This document shows, in pieces, positions 5,825 to 7,237 of a stretch of DNA of 7,237 nucleotides. The notes under the pieces are model-generated. The model was given only the letters and a program-made list of their open reading frames with translations, was not told the origin of the DNA and did no database searches. A program made the translations under genes and the position numbers. Each line of letters starts with the position of its first letter. The stretch's first letter is position 1. The stretch covers positions 1 to 7,237 of the forward strand of contig UQTN01000101.1 in assembly GCA_900543945.1 (NCBI GenBank), written 5' to 3'. Source of the stretch: an uncultured Collinsella sp. Its GTDB lineage: Bacteria > Actinomycetota > Coriobacteriia > Coriobacteriales > Coriobacteriaceae.

Positions 5825-6113
5825 AACTGATGGACCTCAATTTGAGCTTACGAGGAGGGTGGGCAGCCACGACCAGCGCGGGCAAAATAGGCCTCCGACT
5901 GCAAACCAGATGCTGACCAAACACTTGACGAAAAGCTTGACCGAAAATGTGCACCGCAACAAAACCGCAGGCAAACATAGACGGCCAACCCGCCCTTTTG
6001 AGCCAGATGCCTGCAGCCACCACAGAAACAACAGGTGACCACAGCCCAAGAAGTCGACAAATGAACATCCTTACGTCGACAAACGCGCAAACTGCTCGCA
6101 AATCCGCAAGGAG
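5825..6113. other. Intergenic stretch without recognisable gene
   Basis: About 290 bp between the unknown-function gene's ribosome binding site and the palindrome at 6114-6195. I see no RNA gene, terminator with T-run, or convincing promoter pair. A short hydrophobic reading frame on the - strand (5808-6068) overlaps the start of the downstream gene by ATGA but has no usable ribosome binding site. The promoter of the 235-residue protein should lie in this stretch. Confidence 0.4.
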
Positions 6114-6195
6114 TGTCCCCGAATGCCGGCACAAAAGGAACGTCCCTAACTGTCGGCACTTAGGGACGTTCCTTTTGTGCCGGCAGTTAGGGACA
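6114..6195. repeat. Perfect 26-bp inverted repeat (REP-like palindrome) downstream of gltD
   Basis: Positions 6124-6149 and 6160-6185 are exact reverse complements over 26 bp around a 10-base loop (6150-6159). An outer TGTCCC (6114-6119) and GGGACA (6190-6195) add six more pairs after a short interruption. Each half contains GGGACGTTCCTTTTGTGCC or its complement, and the loop plus flanks repeat a diverged copy of the TCGGCA-TTAGGGAC segment. It lies just after the gltD stop codon and could act as a 3'-end hairpin for that transcript. It lacks a T-run directly after the stem and looks like a dispersed repeat related to the one at 1228-1310. Confidence 0.85.
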
Positions 6196-6235
6196 GCCCT
6201 TGCCGATTCGATTGTTGAATATCTCCGTGACTACT

Positions 6236-7237
<1,002 letters not shown>

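Overview
The window is high-GC bacterial DNA. Strong GC third-position bias, purine-rich ribosome binding sites (GGAGG-like) and the gene families present suggest an actinobacterium. The closest match I can offer is a gut Coriobacteriia of the Collinsella type. That assignment comes from general resemblance in gene content and intergenic style, not from a database match.

Left part (1-1219, + strand): a copper homeostasis cassette. It holds the C-terminal third of a copper-type P1B ATPase (cut by the window edge), a 73-residue CxxC copper chaperone, and a CsoR-family copper-sensing repressor with the full Cys-His-Cys ligand set. The repressor would sense cytosolic Cu(I), the chaperone would carry it and the ATPase would export it. 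Between ATPase and chaperone lies a 102-nt element that folds into one long near-perfect hairpin. A palindromic tandem repeat follows csoR (1228-1310). A small two-helix membrane protein with a C-terminal zinc ribbon comes next (1366-1839), ending at a strong bidirectional terminator (1903-1939) shared with the converging gene.

Middle part (1973-5062, - strand): a 456-residue binuclear-metal amidohydrolase of the imidazolonepropionase/prolidase-like group, then a protein combining an AbiEi-like region with a C-terminal PD-(D/E)XK (DUF559/Vsr-like) nuclease domain. This nuclease gene is bracketed by an unusual repeat array. A 15-bp motif (consensus TCTCGATCTGTAACA) recurs 12 times with strictly alternating orientation every 40-41 bp, 8 copies downstream of the gene and 4 copies upstream. 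The upstream block abuts the gene start. This is the most interesting structure in the window: a candidate nuclease-plus-repeat locus, either mobile or self-regulated.

Right part (5104-7237, - strand): a 235-residue soluble protein of unknown function, a 424-bp gap containing a perfect 26-bp inverted repeat, and the C-terminal two thirds of the glutamate synthase small subunit (gltD), whose 5' end lies beyond the window. The inverted repeat at 6124-6185 and the tandem repeat at 1228-1310 share a GGGAC...TTTG/TTTTG...GC core and look like members of one dispersed repeat family.
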